The notes below the pieces were generated by a model. The model had not been told where the DNA came from, searched no databases, and saw nothing but the letters and a program-made list of their open reading frames with translations. The position numbers were made by a program, and so were the translations under genes. A stretch of 64,000 nt of DNA, taken from Nageia nagi. Its lineage: Eukaryota; Pinophyta. Location of the stretch: positions 61,566,001 through 61,630,000 of the forward strand of contig JBITNC010000001.1 in the NCBI GenBank assembly GCA_050084985.1. Reading direction: 5' to 3'. Below are positions 32,356 to 44,329 of the stretch, piece by piece (within the stretch, counting starts at the first letter, position 1; each line of letters starts with the position of its first letter).

Positions 32356-34640
32356 TTTTATTCTTAATGTAGATGCCTAAAAATGGTGTGCTTGGATTCA
32401 ATTATGCATATCTACTCCTTTGTATTCATTTTTGCTTAATGGAGAGGCATTTAGTTTTTTTCAAGCTCAAATGGGTATTCATCAAGGTGATCCCATATTC
32501 CCTTATCTCTTCATTATCATGGTTGAAGCTCTAGGAAGGTTAATAACCATAAAGAAAAACATTAGTCAAATCAATGGTATGAAACCTATTCTTAATTGTG
32601 AGCCTATCTCCCATCATCAATTTGTTGATGATATGATAATGATCGGTAAAGCTTATATGAGAGAATCCCAAAATTTTATGGATGTTCTCAAATTGTATGA
32701 ATAAGCTTCACACCAAAAGGTGAACTTTCAAAAAACCCACATCTTCTTTTTTAATACTTTGTTACATAGATAAAAACAAATTGCTAAAATCTTTAATTAC
32801 AAAGAAGGTACCCTTCCATCTCTTTATCTTGGTATGCCTTTGTGTATTGGAAGGCTAAAGAAAGGATTATAGGATACAATAATATTCAAGATTAATTCAA
32901 AAATCTTAGGATGGAAAGAGGAAACCTTGAGTCATGCCAAGAAACTCTAACTTATTAAAACTACTCTATAGAGTGTGCTAATTTACAACTCCATGATTTT
33001 AAAAATGCTAATTTTTACTTACCAAGATATTGTTATGATGCTACAAATATGAAAAGGGAAATATTATATAATTGAAATGAATATTGATTTGAAATAAGAA
33101 AATGACAACTATCTAGTGGAAAATAATAGAGCATGTGCTAATAAATAAAACATGAAATAGCAACAATAAGTAGATAAGGATAGGATTTTATTGAATAGTA
33201 ATAGAATCATAGGCCACTTCAAGGGGGCTACCTCTTTACAACTCCAAAAGTGAAAAGTAATGTTCAAGATGCATTTCTCCACACACTTCTATCTATTTAT
33301 AATAAACTAACCCTAACCCTAATAGTAATGTAAAATTGGGCCTTGCCCTTACAATCACAATATTATAGTTTGCAATATAGGTCAATAATTTAATAAAATA
33401 CTAATACTAACACTAAAATGTTAGGATGTGGGATCCTAATAGATATTGAAAGAATTTATCATCATTTATTGTAGTTAGGCACATAAGAGAAACAAAAATA
33501 GTCCTTAGTTGGTTGGAAAAAAATCTGTTAGGATAAGAATAAAGGGGGTTTAGGTGTTAGAAACATGAAACATTTAATCCAAGCTATGAGAACTAAACTT
33601 AATTGGAAAATGCATAGTAAAGAGGAGGTGGATTGGGTAAGAATTTGCAAAGCCAAATACCTATAAGGTTATAATTCCTTTATCTAAACTCAAGACATGC
33701 ATAATGGATTTGTGTTTTGGAATGGTATGAGAGCTATAAAGAAAATTATTCTTCAAAATGTTAAGTTGATATTTAGAATGGAAACCAAGAGTTATTTTGG
33801 GAGGACACATGGATTAGAGCCCACCCCCTCATCACCTACAAGGAAATGGAGGCTACAGAAAAATGGGCTATATTACACAAAGGGGTGAAAGTTCACAATT
33901 ACATTAAAATCCAAGTTGAAATTGGAGAATGGAATATTCAAGGGAGTACAAACAATATTATCAATTCACAATTGAACAAGATTTGTGAGGAATCCTAAAT
34001 TGTTAAGCTTTTTGACACTAACATTGATGACCACATTGATTATGAATTTGTTGTGAATGGCAAGCTCAACATTAAGAAGGTTATATCTTGGATAAATTGG
34101 CCAACTCCCATTAACAAAATATAGACTAAAGTATGGACCAAGGGTCTTCTTCCAAAATTATCCTTTTTCTATGGAATATTATACATCAAGTAGTTTTAAC
34201 GAATGATGTGATCAATAGTAGAGGATTTCAATTAGCAAACAAATGTTCCCTTTATTACCAAGCAGAGGAGGATAGAAATCACATTACTATACATTATAAC
34301 TTTACACATCAAGTAATGTATTTAGTCCTTCATGATTTTAATTTGGCCTAGGTTATTCCAAGTAAAACTAAAGGGCTTCTTCCATAGTGGAATTCTCCAT
34401 TCAAGTCAAAGAAAAATGAAGATAAAAGTACCATCTTACTTGCACACTTATGGTGGAGTATGTGGAATGAAAGAAACACTTGAATATTTAGAGGTAGTAA
34501 TTCAAAGCCTAAGGAGGTGTTTCAGAAACATAATAACTTATTCATGGAAATCATCTTTATTGGGACTAACAATTTCAAAGGAGATGAAAATGTAGATAAA
34601 TAAGAGGATCTAAAGTCAATATTTCAATGCTATTTTCAAT
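32356..34640 (+). pseudogene. L1-type LINE remnant (reverse transcriptase plus C-terminal zf-RVT region)
   Basis: The plus strand reads WCLKMVCLDSIMHI, then LLNGEAFSFFQAQMGIHQGD (32429-32488), PYLFIIMVEALGRLI, and SHHQFVDDMIMIGKA with the F(V)DD catalytic pair (about 32608-32652). This is the LINE order NG...G..QGD(P)LSPYLF...ADD. After an insertion (33041-33418) it resumes with KKIC.DKNKGGLGVRNMKHL (about 33510-33575) and WVRICKAKYL. At 34133-34620 come the zf-RVT-like LSFFLWNIIHQVVLTNDVIN, RGFQLANKCSLYYQAEEDRN and WWSMWNERNT. Multiple stops and frameshifts are present. The endonuclease half was not recognised upstream, consistent with 5' truncation. Confidence 0.78.
33041..33418. mobile_element. 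378-bp insertion inside the LINE, flanked by 10-bp near-identical repeats
   Basis: The LINE reading stops at 33040 and resumes at about 33440. The flanks are TGTTATGATG (33031-33040) and TGTTAGGATG (33419-33428), a target-duplication-like pair with one mismatch. The insert contains AACTAACCCTAACCCTAA and GGGCCTTGCCC and has no coding frame. A 9-10-bp duplication suggests a Mutator-like or retroposed element, but no terminal inverted repeat was identified. Confidence 0.5.
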
Positions 34641-34852
34641 GTTTAGAAATAGTTTTTAGTGTCACCATGGAACTTTAATAGAGGGGTCCAAAATTCCATA
34701 TCTAACCATCATAGCAATGCACATATGAATATTATGAGTACTATAAGGGGAGAACTCAATGTCAGTTCACAAGCATTCACCTTATTCATCACACTTGCTA
34801 GCATGTTTGGAGTCTAGCACAAATTACCATATCACAACAAAGAAGAGATAAG
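34641..34852. other. Short spacer after the LINE
   Basis: Nothing recognised; probably the LINE 3' UTR. Confidence 0.3.
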
Positions 34853-35640
34853 ATGCATGCTTCATTCCTAGTTTTTGATGTGAGTGATTTAATTCATATG
34901 GGTTTTATTGCAAATATATGCATGCTTTGTGTAACCCAAATTATTCAAAATAAAATAGGAACTTTATGTAGTAGTGTTTGCAAGAAGACTTCCATGGATC
35001 CTCGATGTAATGAACTAGCAAATAACATCAAATGCAAGGAGAACAAGAGGCTTTGGGAGATAATGTACAAGTTCAATGTTGTGCTCTTCACCGATCTTCT
35101 GCATGGCCATGATGAAGAGTTATTAAAGATAATTGTTTAAAATTGGATGGAGAATAAAATGATCATAGGTGCTATCATTTTTAGATTTGATGAGGAGAAC
35201 ATATCCCAAATTACATGCCTACCATTGAATGGTAGAAGGATTATAAGAGAATTCAAGAATAATCAATAGGTAGTAGAGTTTTTTATGGAATGAATTACAC
35301 CCATGAAATGTCTTAGGTATGGATATGATAAGGAGCAATTACCAAGTGAATGGAGAGACATACATACCATGGTAGTCAATTACTTTACCCTATAAGGAAA
35401 AAATGCAATGGTCTTGAGTTTGTACATGGTGATAATGAACCATTTTCTAGATCAATATTTAAGTTTTGCATATTTTTTGGCATATTTTGTTAAGAGATTA
35501 GTGGAGAGGGCAATAAATTCTAAACATTAGATTCTAAAATACCAAGGGTTGCTTAAGCTTATTTATGATAAGAATTTGGATTCAATACCTCTCCTAACCA
35601 ATTAGATACCAATAGGACCCAAACAATTATGAGTAAAGGG
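34853..35640 (+). pseudogene. Unidentified decayed coding region
   Basis: Open at 34853-35140 and then readable in the same direction through several stops. Pieces are NELANNIKCKENKRLWEIM, KFNVVLFTDLLHGHDEELLK, FDEENISQITCLPLNGRRII, EWRDIHTMVVNYFTL, MNHFLDQYLSFAYFLAYFVK and QGLLKLIYDKNLDSIP. The composition is that of a globular, partly basic protein and no known catalytic motif was recognised. The gypsy element at 35803 lies just downstream. It may be an accessory ORF of an unrecognised transposon or a captured gene. Confidence 0.45.
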
Positions 35641-35802
35641 GGAATGAGCTTCACCAGACCTAGCTCCAATAGTGAAATCATCATGAATAAAGGGAAACAA
35701 AGAGTTAACATGCTACAACAATCATGTTAGTAATACATAAGGAAAATAATGCATACTGGATGGAATTTGACTCCAAATTGGACTACCACTTCTCTCCACC
35801 TA

Positions 35803-36898
35803 TGATCCATAAACCATAAGGATTAAAAATTTCAATTTAACCTTGCTAAATGGATCATTTCACACTTAAAATAATTAAGTGCTTGTAAAGGGAATTTAGG
35901 AAATAAATTGTAAACATAGAGAAGAGCAAAAGCATTCACCAAAGAAGAGACAAGCAAGATTTATCCTAGTTCACCCAATGTGGGCTACATCCAGCTCAAA
36001 AGCTCTCTACTATCAATGGGGAGAATCACTTTACAAGGCCTCCTTGGTCCTTCTAAACCTCCTCTCACATTCACAAAACAATCCCAGCTCTGAAAATCAC
36101 AACAAAACTAAAACACTTCCCAAAATTCTTCTTCCTCCTTCTTCTGTCCAATTTGCTCCCCTTTTATACAATTTTTGGAGCTAAAATTGGAGAGAATTAT
36201 AGCTAGGAAATCTGAAAAAAATACATTTTTAGATACCCATTATCCTCCTTGATCTTCCTATCAAATTTGGGCTCAATTGGTTGCAAAAATCTCCCTAAAA
36301 TGAGCTCTAAAACTGAAAAACATGCTCTCTGGACTATTGCAGGCTGTAGGATAAACTCAGCCCAAAAATAGGACCTTAAGTGAACCAAAAATCACCAAAA
36401 AAACCTTAGAAACACTCAAAATTCATTAAATAAATCCAAAATTGGGTGGGTCCATTGTGGTGGTGACACGTGGTAGGTGGTTAGGTTGGTCAATGGTCAA
36501 ACAATGGTCAAATAGCTTGCTAACTGGTTAGGTGATCTGCATGGCAGTCTCACGTGGATGGTGGGGTTACACAGGTGATCTTGCATGGTCAATAGGTCAA
36601 TGGTGCTTACATGGTCTAGCATGGTAGGTGGGTTGAATGGGCTTCTGCATGGTCTTTGACATCTGATGTGGCCCTGACTCCACTCCTACATGGCCTCCAT
36701 GTTGGTGGGTGGGTCCTGCTAAACTCATTTGATTTTTTTTTTAAATATACACAAACTGGACTTAGGGCCATAACTTCCTCATACGGACTTAGATTTTCAA
36801 TCTGAAAGAAGCATCGAAAAGCTAAAAATAAGATGATCACACTAAACACACTAAAATGGAGATTACTAAATGTTTAAAGGATCCAAATTTTTGGATCA
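35803..36898 (-). repeat. 3' LTR of the chromovirus-like element
   Basis: 1096 bp, starting TGATCCATAAACCATAAGG and ending CAAATTTTTGGATCA on the plus strand. It aligns without large gaps to 41491-42588. Confidence 0.93.
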
Positions 36899-36910
36899 TT
36901 CCTTCCCACT
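36899..36910 (-). promoter_or_regulatory. Polypurine tract (plus-strand primer)
   Basis: Minus-strand AGTGGGAAGGAA lies immediately before the TGATCC start of the 3' LTR, where the plus-strand DNA primer of an LTR retrotransposon must be. Confidence 0.8.
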
Positions 36911-36938
36911 GAGAGAGAGCTTTTGTCCCCAAAAGCAT

Positions 36939-39900
36939 TTAGGATGATGGAATAAGGTGAGGGTAGAGCTCCCTCACTCAATCAACTGCATACCACTTGG
37001 CCTTGTGTGGATGTTGGCCCTTCACTCCAATATGCCACACCTCATGTATGCCACTATGAGATGATCATTGCTTCTTTTCCAATACTGCATCCTCAACCAA
37101 CATGTTCATGTGCTCAGGGGCTAAATCCTCAACTAACAGTAACATGACATTTGTATCTTCTACAACTAAGGCTAGTTCATACAACTTCAAGTTCTCAACA
37201 TTAATAATAGAATATATTTGCATATAAGGTGGTAAGTACAATAGAAAAGCATTATCTCCAACTTGACCAATAATAGTAAATGGGCCATACCTTATAGGTT
37301 TCAACTTCTTTCCCTTACCATGTTGTCTCTCCTTGCTAAGATGAAGCCATACTTGATCCCCAACTTGAAATTTATGATCCACCCTATGACGATCATGCCT
37401 CTCCTTATACTTGGCCTGACTCTTCTCCAATTGTTCTTTTACCTTTTGATGAATCAATCTAATCCTCTCAATAAAATTCTTTGCCCTTTCCTCCTCATCA
37501 TGAAGAACTATATCTCCATCACTTGTTGAAGCAAAAGCCATATCAAAAGGTGACTTTGGCAAATAACCAAAACAAGTCTCAAAAGGTGTTTTGTTAGTAG
37601 AGGAATGTAAATCCTGATTATATGCATGCTATATATAATTCAAATGCTCATCCCAAGTCTTAGGATGCTTATCACAATAACCCCATAATAGGTGTACCAC
37701 TGTCCTATTTACCACCTCTGTTTGACAATCTATTTGTGGATGAAAAGCTATACTCCTCTTTAACTTAGTGTCCATCCTTTCCCACAAAGAAGTCCAAAAT
37801 TTTCCAAGAAACCTAGAATCCCTATCAGAAATGATAGAAGTAGGAAGACCAAAATGTACACACACATAAGTAAAGAAAAGATTAGCAGCTTCTTGACTTG
37901 TTACAGTCTTTTTACATGGGATTAGAATACACATATTACTGAATCTATCCACAACCACATATAAATAATCATGACCTCTTTTAGACATAGGTAAACCTCC
38001 AACAAAATCGATAGAAATACTCTCCCATGGTTGTGTAGGAATGGAAAATGGCATATAAAGACCAAATTTCCTATTATTGGGTTTGCTTACACTGCATAAC
38101 ATACAACCTCTAATGTATCTGGATATATTTTCTTGTATTTTAGGCCAATAACAACACCTTTGTAGATTAGCAAGAGTTTTCCCAACACCAAAGTGTCCTG
38201 AAATACGAGAAGTATGAGCTTCCCTAATCAAATCATTCCTCTCATCATTAGGAATACAAAGTTTGCCCAAATGAAAAAGTAATCCATCATGCAAATGAAA
38301 GTCATAATTTCCAACCTCATTACCAAGACTCAATCTTTGATAAACATTCTGGAAATCAGGATCAACCACATATTGTTCTTTATACCTGTCATGCATCAAA
38401 GAACTATTTTGTAGAATCACAACACTAGCAACTATTGGAGGCCTAGATAACATATCAGTAATTTTATTTTTTGTACCCTTTTTTTACTTAATCACCAAAT
38501 GAAATTGTTGCAAAAATCCCATCCATCGAAAGTGCCTAGACTGTTGCAACTTAGATTGTGATTGAAGGTATTGCAAGGGTTTATGGTCTGTATGTATTAT
38601 TGTCTCTTTTCCTACCAAATAGTGCTTCCATTTTTTAACACTTTGAACCAATGAATACAACTCTTTGTCATAAGTGGGATAGTTTCTTACCACACTAGTA
38701 AACATTTCTGAGTGATAGCAAATCGGATGTTTTTCCTGCAATAAAACTGCACCCATAGCATAGTCACTAGCATTAGTTTCAATTTCAAAAGGTTTCTGAA
38801 GATTAGGCAAAGCAAGTATTAGAGCATTACTAATTTTCTTTTTAAGCAAATCAAAAGCATTTTGTTCTTTCCCTCCCCACTGAAATCCATGATTCTTTCC
38901 TATAATTGCATGAAGTGGAGAAGCTTTGTAAGAAAAATTAGCAATAAACTTGCATAAATATTGTATTGCCCCAAGAAAACTCCTAGTTTCTGTCACATTA
39001 GTGGGAGTAGGCCATTTCAACATAGCCTTAACTTTTTCAGGATCTATCCTTAATTGACCTTCACCTACAATGTGGCCAAGATAGGTTAAACTTTTCCTGG
39101 CAAACTCACACTTAGACATCTTCAAATAGAATTTTGCTTCCCTTAAAACTTCAAACACTTTGTGAATATGCACCACATGATCTTTCCAATTATCACTATA
39201 AATGAGAATATCATCAAGGTACACAATAACAAAATCATCAATGAAAGGCCTTAAAAACTCATTCATTACTCTCATAAAAGTAGCAGGAGCATTGCATAAT
39301 CCAAACAGTAAAACCAACCATTCAAACAATCCTTGCCTAGTTTTAAAAGCAATCTTCCACACATCCTCTTCTTTAACTCGTACTTGATGATAACCACTTC
39401 TTAGATCTAATTTTGTAAAAAGCCTAGCTTTTGTTAAGTGATCCATTAAATCATCAATACGTGGCAAAGGATATTGATTTTTAACCATGATCTTATTTAG
39501 TGCCCTGTAATCAACACACATATGCCAAGTTCCATCTTTCTTTGGAATTATAACAATAGGAGATCTACATGGTGATGTGCTAGGTCTAATGACTCCTTGA
39601 TCTAACAATTCCTTGACTTTTTTCTTAATTTATTCATTTTCTAAAATAGAATTTCTATACAAGCCAATATTAGGAAGTGCAACATCAGGATGTAATTGAA
39701 TCTCATGTTGTATATCTCTTTTAGGTGGAAGTTCTTTAGGTACTTGAAATAAATCTTTAAATTTAGAAATTACCTCTTTAACTTCTTCTTTGTATTGTGG
39801 TTCACAATATTCAAGTGCCTTTATGATTTCTACTTCATCTTGAGATTTCACCATTGCAAGTATAAACATTTGTCCTGTATTGATTAGTTTCTTTGCTTGT

Positions 39901-41305
39901 CCTACAGTAATCAAAGAAATATCCTTTTTCTTGCTTTGATGAGCACTAACCATGTATTCAATTCCATCTTTAATGAGTCTATATTTGTTTTCCTTTCTAT
40001 AAAACAAAGCATCTCTTTCCCATAGATAAGGACTACCAAGCACAATCCCACAAATATCCAAAGGAACAACATCAAGTAAAACTTCATCAATGTAATTCCT
40101 ATTAATCCCAAATTGCAACTTGCATTGTTGTGTTACTTTCAACTTTGAATCTTTATTAACCCATCCCAATGGATATGGGTTTGGATGTGGTTGAGTAGTG
40201 AGTGCAAGTGATTTGACATACTTTTCTGCAATCAAATTAGCTTGAGATCCAGAATCAAACAATGTATCAATCCTAGTCTTCTTAGCTTGCACCTTGATGT
40301 GAAAAAGTTCAATTTTCTTCTTTTCCTCATCTTCATTAGGTTTATTATGCAAAGCCATACATGTCATTTTCTCATCTACATCTAAACCATCTTCAATTTC
40401 ACAAGTAACAGTATTTGTTTGCTTTCTTTGACCTTTAGGTTTAGGGCATAATTCGAGATGTAATTTCCAACATTTAGCCTCTAAATGACCTTCTTTTTGA
40501 CAGTGTGCACATACATCTTTAGACTTTTGTGTAGTGGATATAGTTTTCTTTTTTCCCTTTTCTTTATCATTATGACTATTGTTATTGGAAGCATTGTTCT
40601 TTTTACCATCCTTGACAAATTTTCCCCTTTCTTCTAAGTGAGTAGCTTGTACACAAACTTTATCCAAATCATTTGGATCAAACATCAAAATGGTATGTCT
40701 TAAATAATTATGCAAACCACCAATATACTTAAGAAGAGTATCTTGGGAATCAAGAGGAATACCTAGCATTGTAGCTCTTCTTCGAAATTCCGTAGTGTAC
40801 TCTTGCACACTTTGCCCTTTGCCTTGATGAAAAGTTTGCCAATCCATGATTGCCTTTTGCCGATAACCCAAAGGATAAAATTGATTTCTAAGCAATTGTA
40901 CAAAATGAGTCCAAGAAGCATTACAAACTTGAATAGATTCATTCTTACTTTGTAAACAACATTCCCACCAAATAAGTGCATCACCACTCATTTTAAGAGT
41001 TGGTAATTGGATTTTATCCTCATCTCTTACAATTCTTTGCATTCTATAATATACCTCAATTTGTTTAATCCAATGGTCTAATTTCTCAGCATTCACTTCT
41101 CCAATAAAAGTAGGCAAATCAAATTTAACTTCCAATTTCAAAGGAGAAATTTGAAAAACACTATGTGCATTATCATTGTCAATTTTCTTAGTTTCACTAG
41201 TTTCACCTTCATTCTTATTGTATTATTGTTCTTGCAAGTGTTAGAATTGAAGAGACATTTGCTGGAACATTGCTTTTCCACATTAGACCCTCCTTCATTG
41301 GCCAT
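36939..41305 (-). pseudogene. Gag-pol polyprotein of the chromovirus-like element (five stops, one frameshift)
   Basis: One reading frame runs from about 41210 to the TAA at 36939-36941. The start MANEGGSNVEKQ (ATG at 41303-41305) is in another frame, so one indel lies near 41210. Domains in order: gag capsid (HWIKQIEVYYRMQ; WWECCLQSK), CCHC knuckle CAHCQKEGHLEAKC, protease DSGSQANLIA, RT (RSPIVIIPKKDGTW; catalytic VIVYLDDILIYS), RNase H (first Asp now Asn in ETNASDYA), integrase HHCC (HTSRISGH...CMLC), core with D in SIDFVGG, D in ISDRDSRF and E in TEVVNR, the GPF module (RYGPFTIIGQVGDNAF) and a chromodomain-like end (VWHIGVKGQHPHKAKW). In-frame stops are TAA 39630-39632, TAA 38484-38486, TAG 37629-37631, TGA 37065-37067 and TGA 36978-36980. 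The frame without those stops is about 1,400 codons, normal for a plant chromovirus. Confidence 0.92.
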
Positions 41306-41474
41306 GGCTTCAAGCTCTCTTTGCTTCTTTTGCCAAACTCTAGAACCAATTTTTGATCCTCCTCCACCAATTCTCCTTCTCCTTTCTTGCTTTGTGACCT
41401 GGTATACATCCAAGAACACTTTCCAAACACCAACAACAATCTCAAAAATAGAGGTTAGCCCAATGATTCAACTT

Positions 41475-41486
41475 GCTCTGATACCA
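41475..41486 (-). promoter_or_regulatory. Primer-binding site for initiator tRNA-Met
   Basis: Minus-strand TGGTATCAGAGC, four bases after the 5' LTR, is the exact complement of the 3' end of plant tRNA-iMet. It is the commonest minus-strand primer site of plant LTR retrotransposons. Confidence 0.92.
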
Positions 41487-41490
41487 AACT

Positions 41491-42588
41491 TGTTCCATAA
41501 ACCATAAGGATTAAAAATTTCAATTTAACCTTGCCAAATGGATCATTTCACACTTAAAATAATTAAGTGCTTGTAAAGGGAATTCAGGAAATAAATTGTA
41601 AACATAGAGAAGAGCAAAAGCATTCACCAAAGAAGAGACAAGCAAGATTTATCTTGGTTCACCCAATGTGGGCTACATCCAGCTCAAAAGCTCTCTACTA
41701 TTAATGGGGAGAATCACTTTACAAGGCCTCCTTGGTCCTTCTAAACCTCCTCTCACATTCACAAAACAATCCCAACTTTGAAAATCACAACAAAACTGAA
41801 ACACTTCCCGAAAATCTTCTTCCTCCTTCTTCTGTCCAATTTGCTCCCCTTTTATACAATTTTTGGAGCTAAAATTGGAGAGAATTATAGCTAGAAAATC
41901 TAGAAAAAAATACATTTTTAGATACCCATTATCCTCCTTGATCTTCCTATCAAATTTGGGCTCAATTGGTTGCAAAAATCTCCTAAAATGAGCTATAAAA
42001 TTGAAAAACACGCTCTCTAGACTGTTGCAGGCTGTAGGATAAACTCAGCCCAAAAATAGGACCTTAGGTGAATCAAAAATTGCCAAAAAAACCTTAGAAA
42101 CACCCAAAATTTGTTAAATAAATCCAAAATTGGGTGGGTGCACTGTGGTGGTGACATGTGGTAGGCGATCAGGCTAGTCAATGGTCAAACAATGGTCAAA
42201 TAGCTTGCTGACTGGTTAGGTGGTCTATGTGGCAGTCTCACATGGACAGTGGGGTTGCACGGGTGGTCTCGCACGGTCAATAGGTCAAAGGTGCTTACAT
42301 GGTTTGGCATGGCAAGTGGGTTGACTAGGCTCTTGCATGGTCTTTGATGTCTGACGTGGCCCTGTCTCCACTCCTCTGTGGCCTCCATGTAGGTAGGCGG
42401 GTCCCGCCAAACTCATTTGATTTTTTTTTTTTAAATATACACAAACTAGACTTAGGGCCATAACTTCCTCATATGAACTCGAATTTTTGATCCGAAAGAA
42501 GCATCGAAAAGCTAAAGACAAGATGATTACACTAAACACACTAAAATGGAGATTACTAAATGTTTAAAGGATCCAAATTTTTAGATCA
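41491..42588 (-). repeat. 5' LTR of the chromovirus-like element
   Basis: 1098 bp, starting TGTTCCATAAACC and ending TTTTTAGATCA on the plus strand. Contains the word CACCCAATGTGGGCTACATC, also seen as a remnant near 25300. Confidence 0.93.
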
Positions 42589-42593
42589 ACCTA

Positions 42594-44329
42594 TAGAGCA
42601 CAAAGCCAAATGAAACATTGAATGTAAAAGGACATCATTAGTAGCTAGGTTGATGTTAACTTAGTACATTTAAGTATTACATGGACATGCAACCTATTTT
42701 GTTCCTTTTGATGGCTTATTATTTATCTACACATTGTATTATTTTATGTTCTATAAGGATCCTAGTTGAATATCCTTCTGTGTTTTGTAATTGATTTTGA
42801 GTTCAACCGAAAACCTCATTTTCTCTCTCTTTTTTTTTGGCAATGAAATCATTTAACTTTACTAAAAAAACTATATTTTAGTTATCTCAAAAGAATAAAT
42901 AACAATATTACTAAAGTTAAGGCAATTGTGTTATTATTATAGTAGAAAATTAATGAATTGTAATGAAACAAGTTACTATTACACTATAGAATACTCACCA
43001 ACATATGATGAGGATATATAATTATTTATTGAATAGGATCATATTCTTATTTTCATTGTATATGAGATGTTATGATTGGAATAATTTCATCACTCATATC
43101 TAAGGCTTTGCTCATTAAGGATCACAATGTAGACATTATTCAAATACTTCTTATGCATATCATTGATACCATTATAATGAATAGAATTAATGATGAAATC
43201 AAGTAATATAAAAATATTATGAATACTAGATAGAATATCCTCATAAATATGGTGTTACAAAACATCATTGTTGTTTAGATGATGGAATGCTCATGAGTTG
43301 AACTATTTGACATCCAATTATATGATAGGTAATTCTTTACCTTAGATCTTCTTTTGTAGTAAAAAATCTTGGGATCCTTATGCTTATTAAGATATGTATA
43401 TATTACATAGTAGTACTAGCACCAATTACATTGATTATGATATTTTTTAACATTTTCAACACTTTTACATTTTCATGCCTTAGATACCTAAAATATGATT
43501 TATATTAAAATAGAGATTTAATTTAGATGGATACAATTACAATGCTATATCATGTGCTAGATCCAATTTAATATTATGAATCATGATTTATGTTTGTAAA
43601 TATATTGAATATTACAAAGATTATATTCTATTATTATGAGTCAACTTTCACTCCTCTCTATATCATTCTAGGTATAAATGGAGAAGTTGGAGGTTGACAT
43701 TCCCTATTAGATCTCTCTAATAGGTGGTTTTCCATACATTATCACACTTATAGTGTCTTTCAATGCCACCTATTTGATAATTTATTACACTTTGATATTT
43801 TATATTATCATTCTCACTTGCTTTCATATTATAAATATTATAGTGTCTACACTATATGAAGGACTATAAATACAATGTCCACATCATGACTCTTTGTTAT
43901 CTAGGGTAGTAGATCTAGAGGATTATGAATAAAAATTAATATCAATGAATATTCACTTAGCTTTTTCCCATATTTTATTTGATCCTCTTATTGTTCATAC
44001 CACATATTAAGGATTGTATAGTTTTATATCCAGGTGCATATTTCATTATACTAATCAAAATAATGTTGAATAGTGCTTACATATCAATATATTTATCATT
44101 TATTTATTTCATTAAAAATTATTATTTTGTTAGTACATATTGGTGAACTCATTATTTCAAGTGATTTTATCCTCATGGGTAATATATTGCATATTTGTAT
44201 GATTAATCCCACATTATTGATATTGTGACTTGACTAAAAATTCAACATCGATGCCAATATCATTTAGGCCATGATGCTTGAAATTATAAAAATATCAATA
44301 ATGTTATTTCAAAAAGTGTATTACAAGCA
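42594..44329. other. Unassigned AT-rich sequence
   Basis: No gene or terminal repeat recognised. A T-run and TCTCTCTC tract lie at about 42820-42838. It may include a decayed 5' LTR or leader of the gag-protease fragment that follows. Confidence 0.35.

Larger units (their letters stand above)
35803..42588 (-). mobile_element. Chromovirus-like Ty3/gypsy LTR retrotransposon, nearly complete, 6.8 kb
   Basis: All structural landmarks are present: LTRs 35803-36898 and 41491-42588 with TG...CA ends (in sense, TGATC...), a perfect 5-bp target duplication ACCTA at 35798-35802 and 42589-42593, an initiator-Met primer-binding site, a polypurine tract, and one gag-PR-RT-RH-IN frame ending in a chromodomain-like tail. 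Coding is on the minus strand. The LTRs differ by scattered substitutions, most of them C/T or G/A, so the insertion is recent compared with the other elements here but not new. The element landed in otherwise unrecognised DNA. Confidence 0.93.

Noticed and set aside
36616-36849. Short frames inside the two LTRs (also 36203-36388, 41673-42011, 42185-42388 and 42285-42539)
   Set aside because: They occur in LTR sequence, differ between the two LTR copies and carry no known motif.
37263-37529. 88-codon plus-strand frame opposite the gypsy polyprotein, and similar frames at 39202-39387, 39911-40111 and 40763-40987
   Set aside because: Shadows of the gag-pol frame in other frames or on the other strand.
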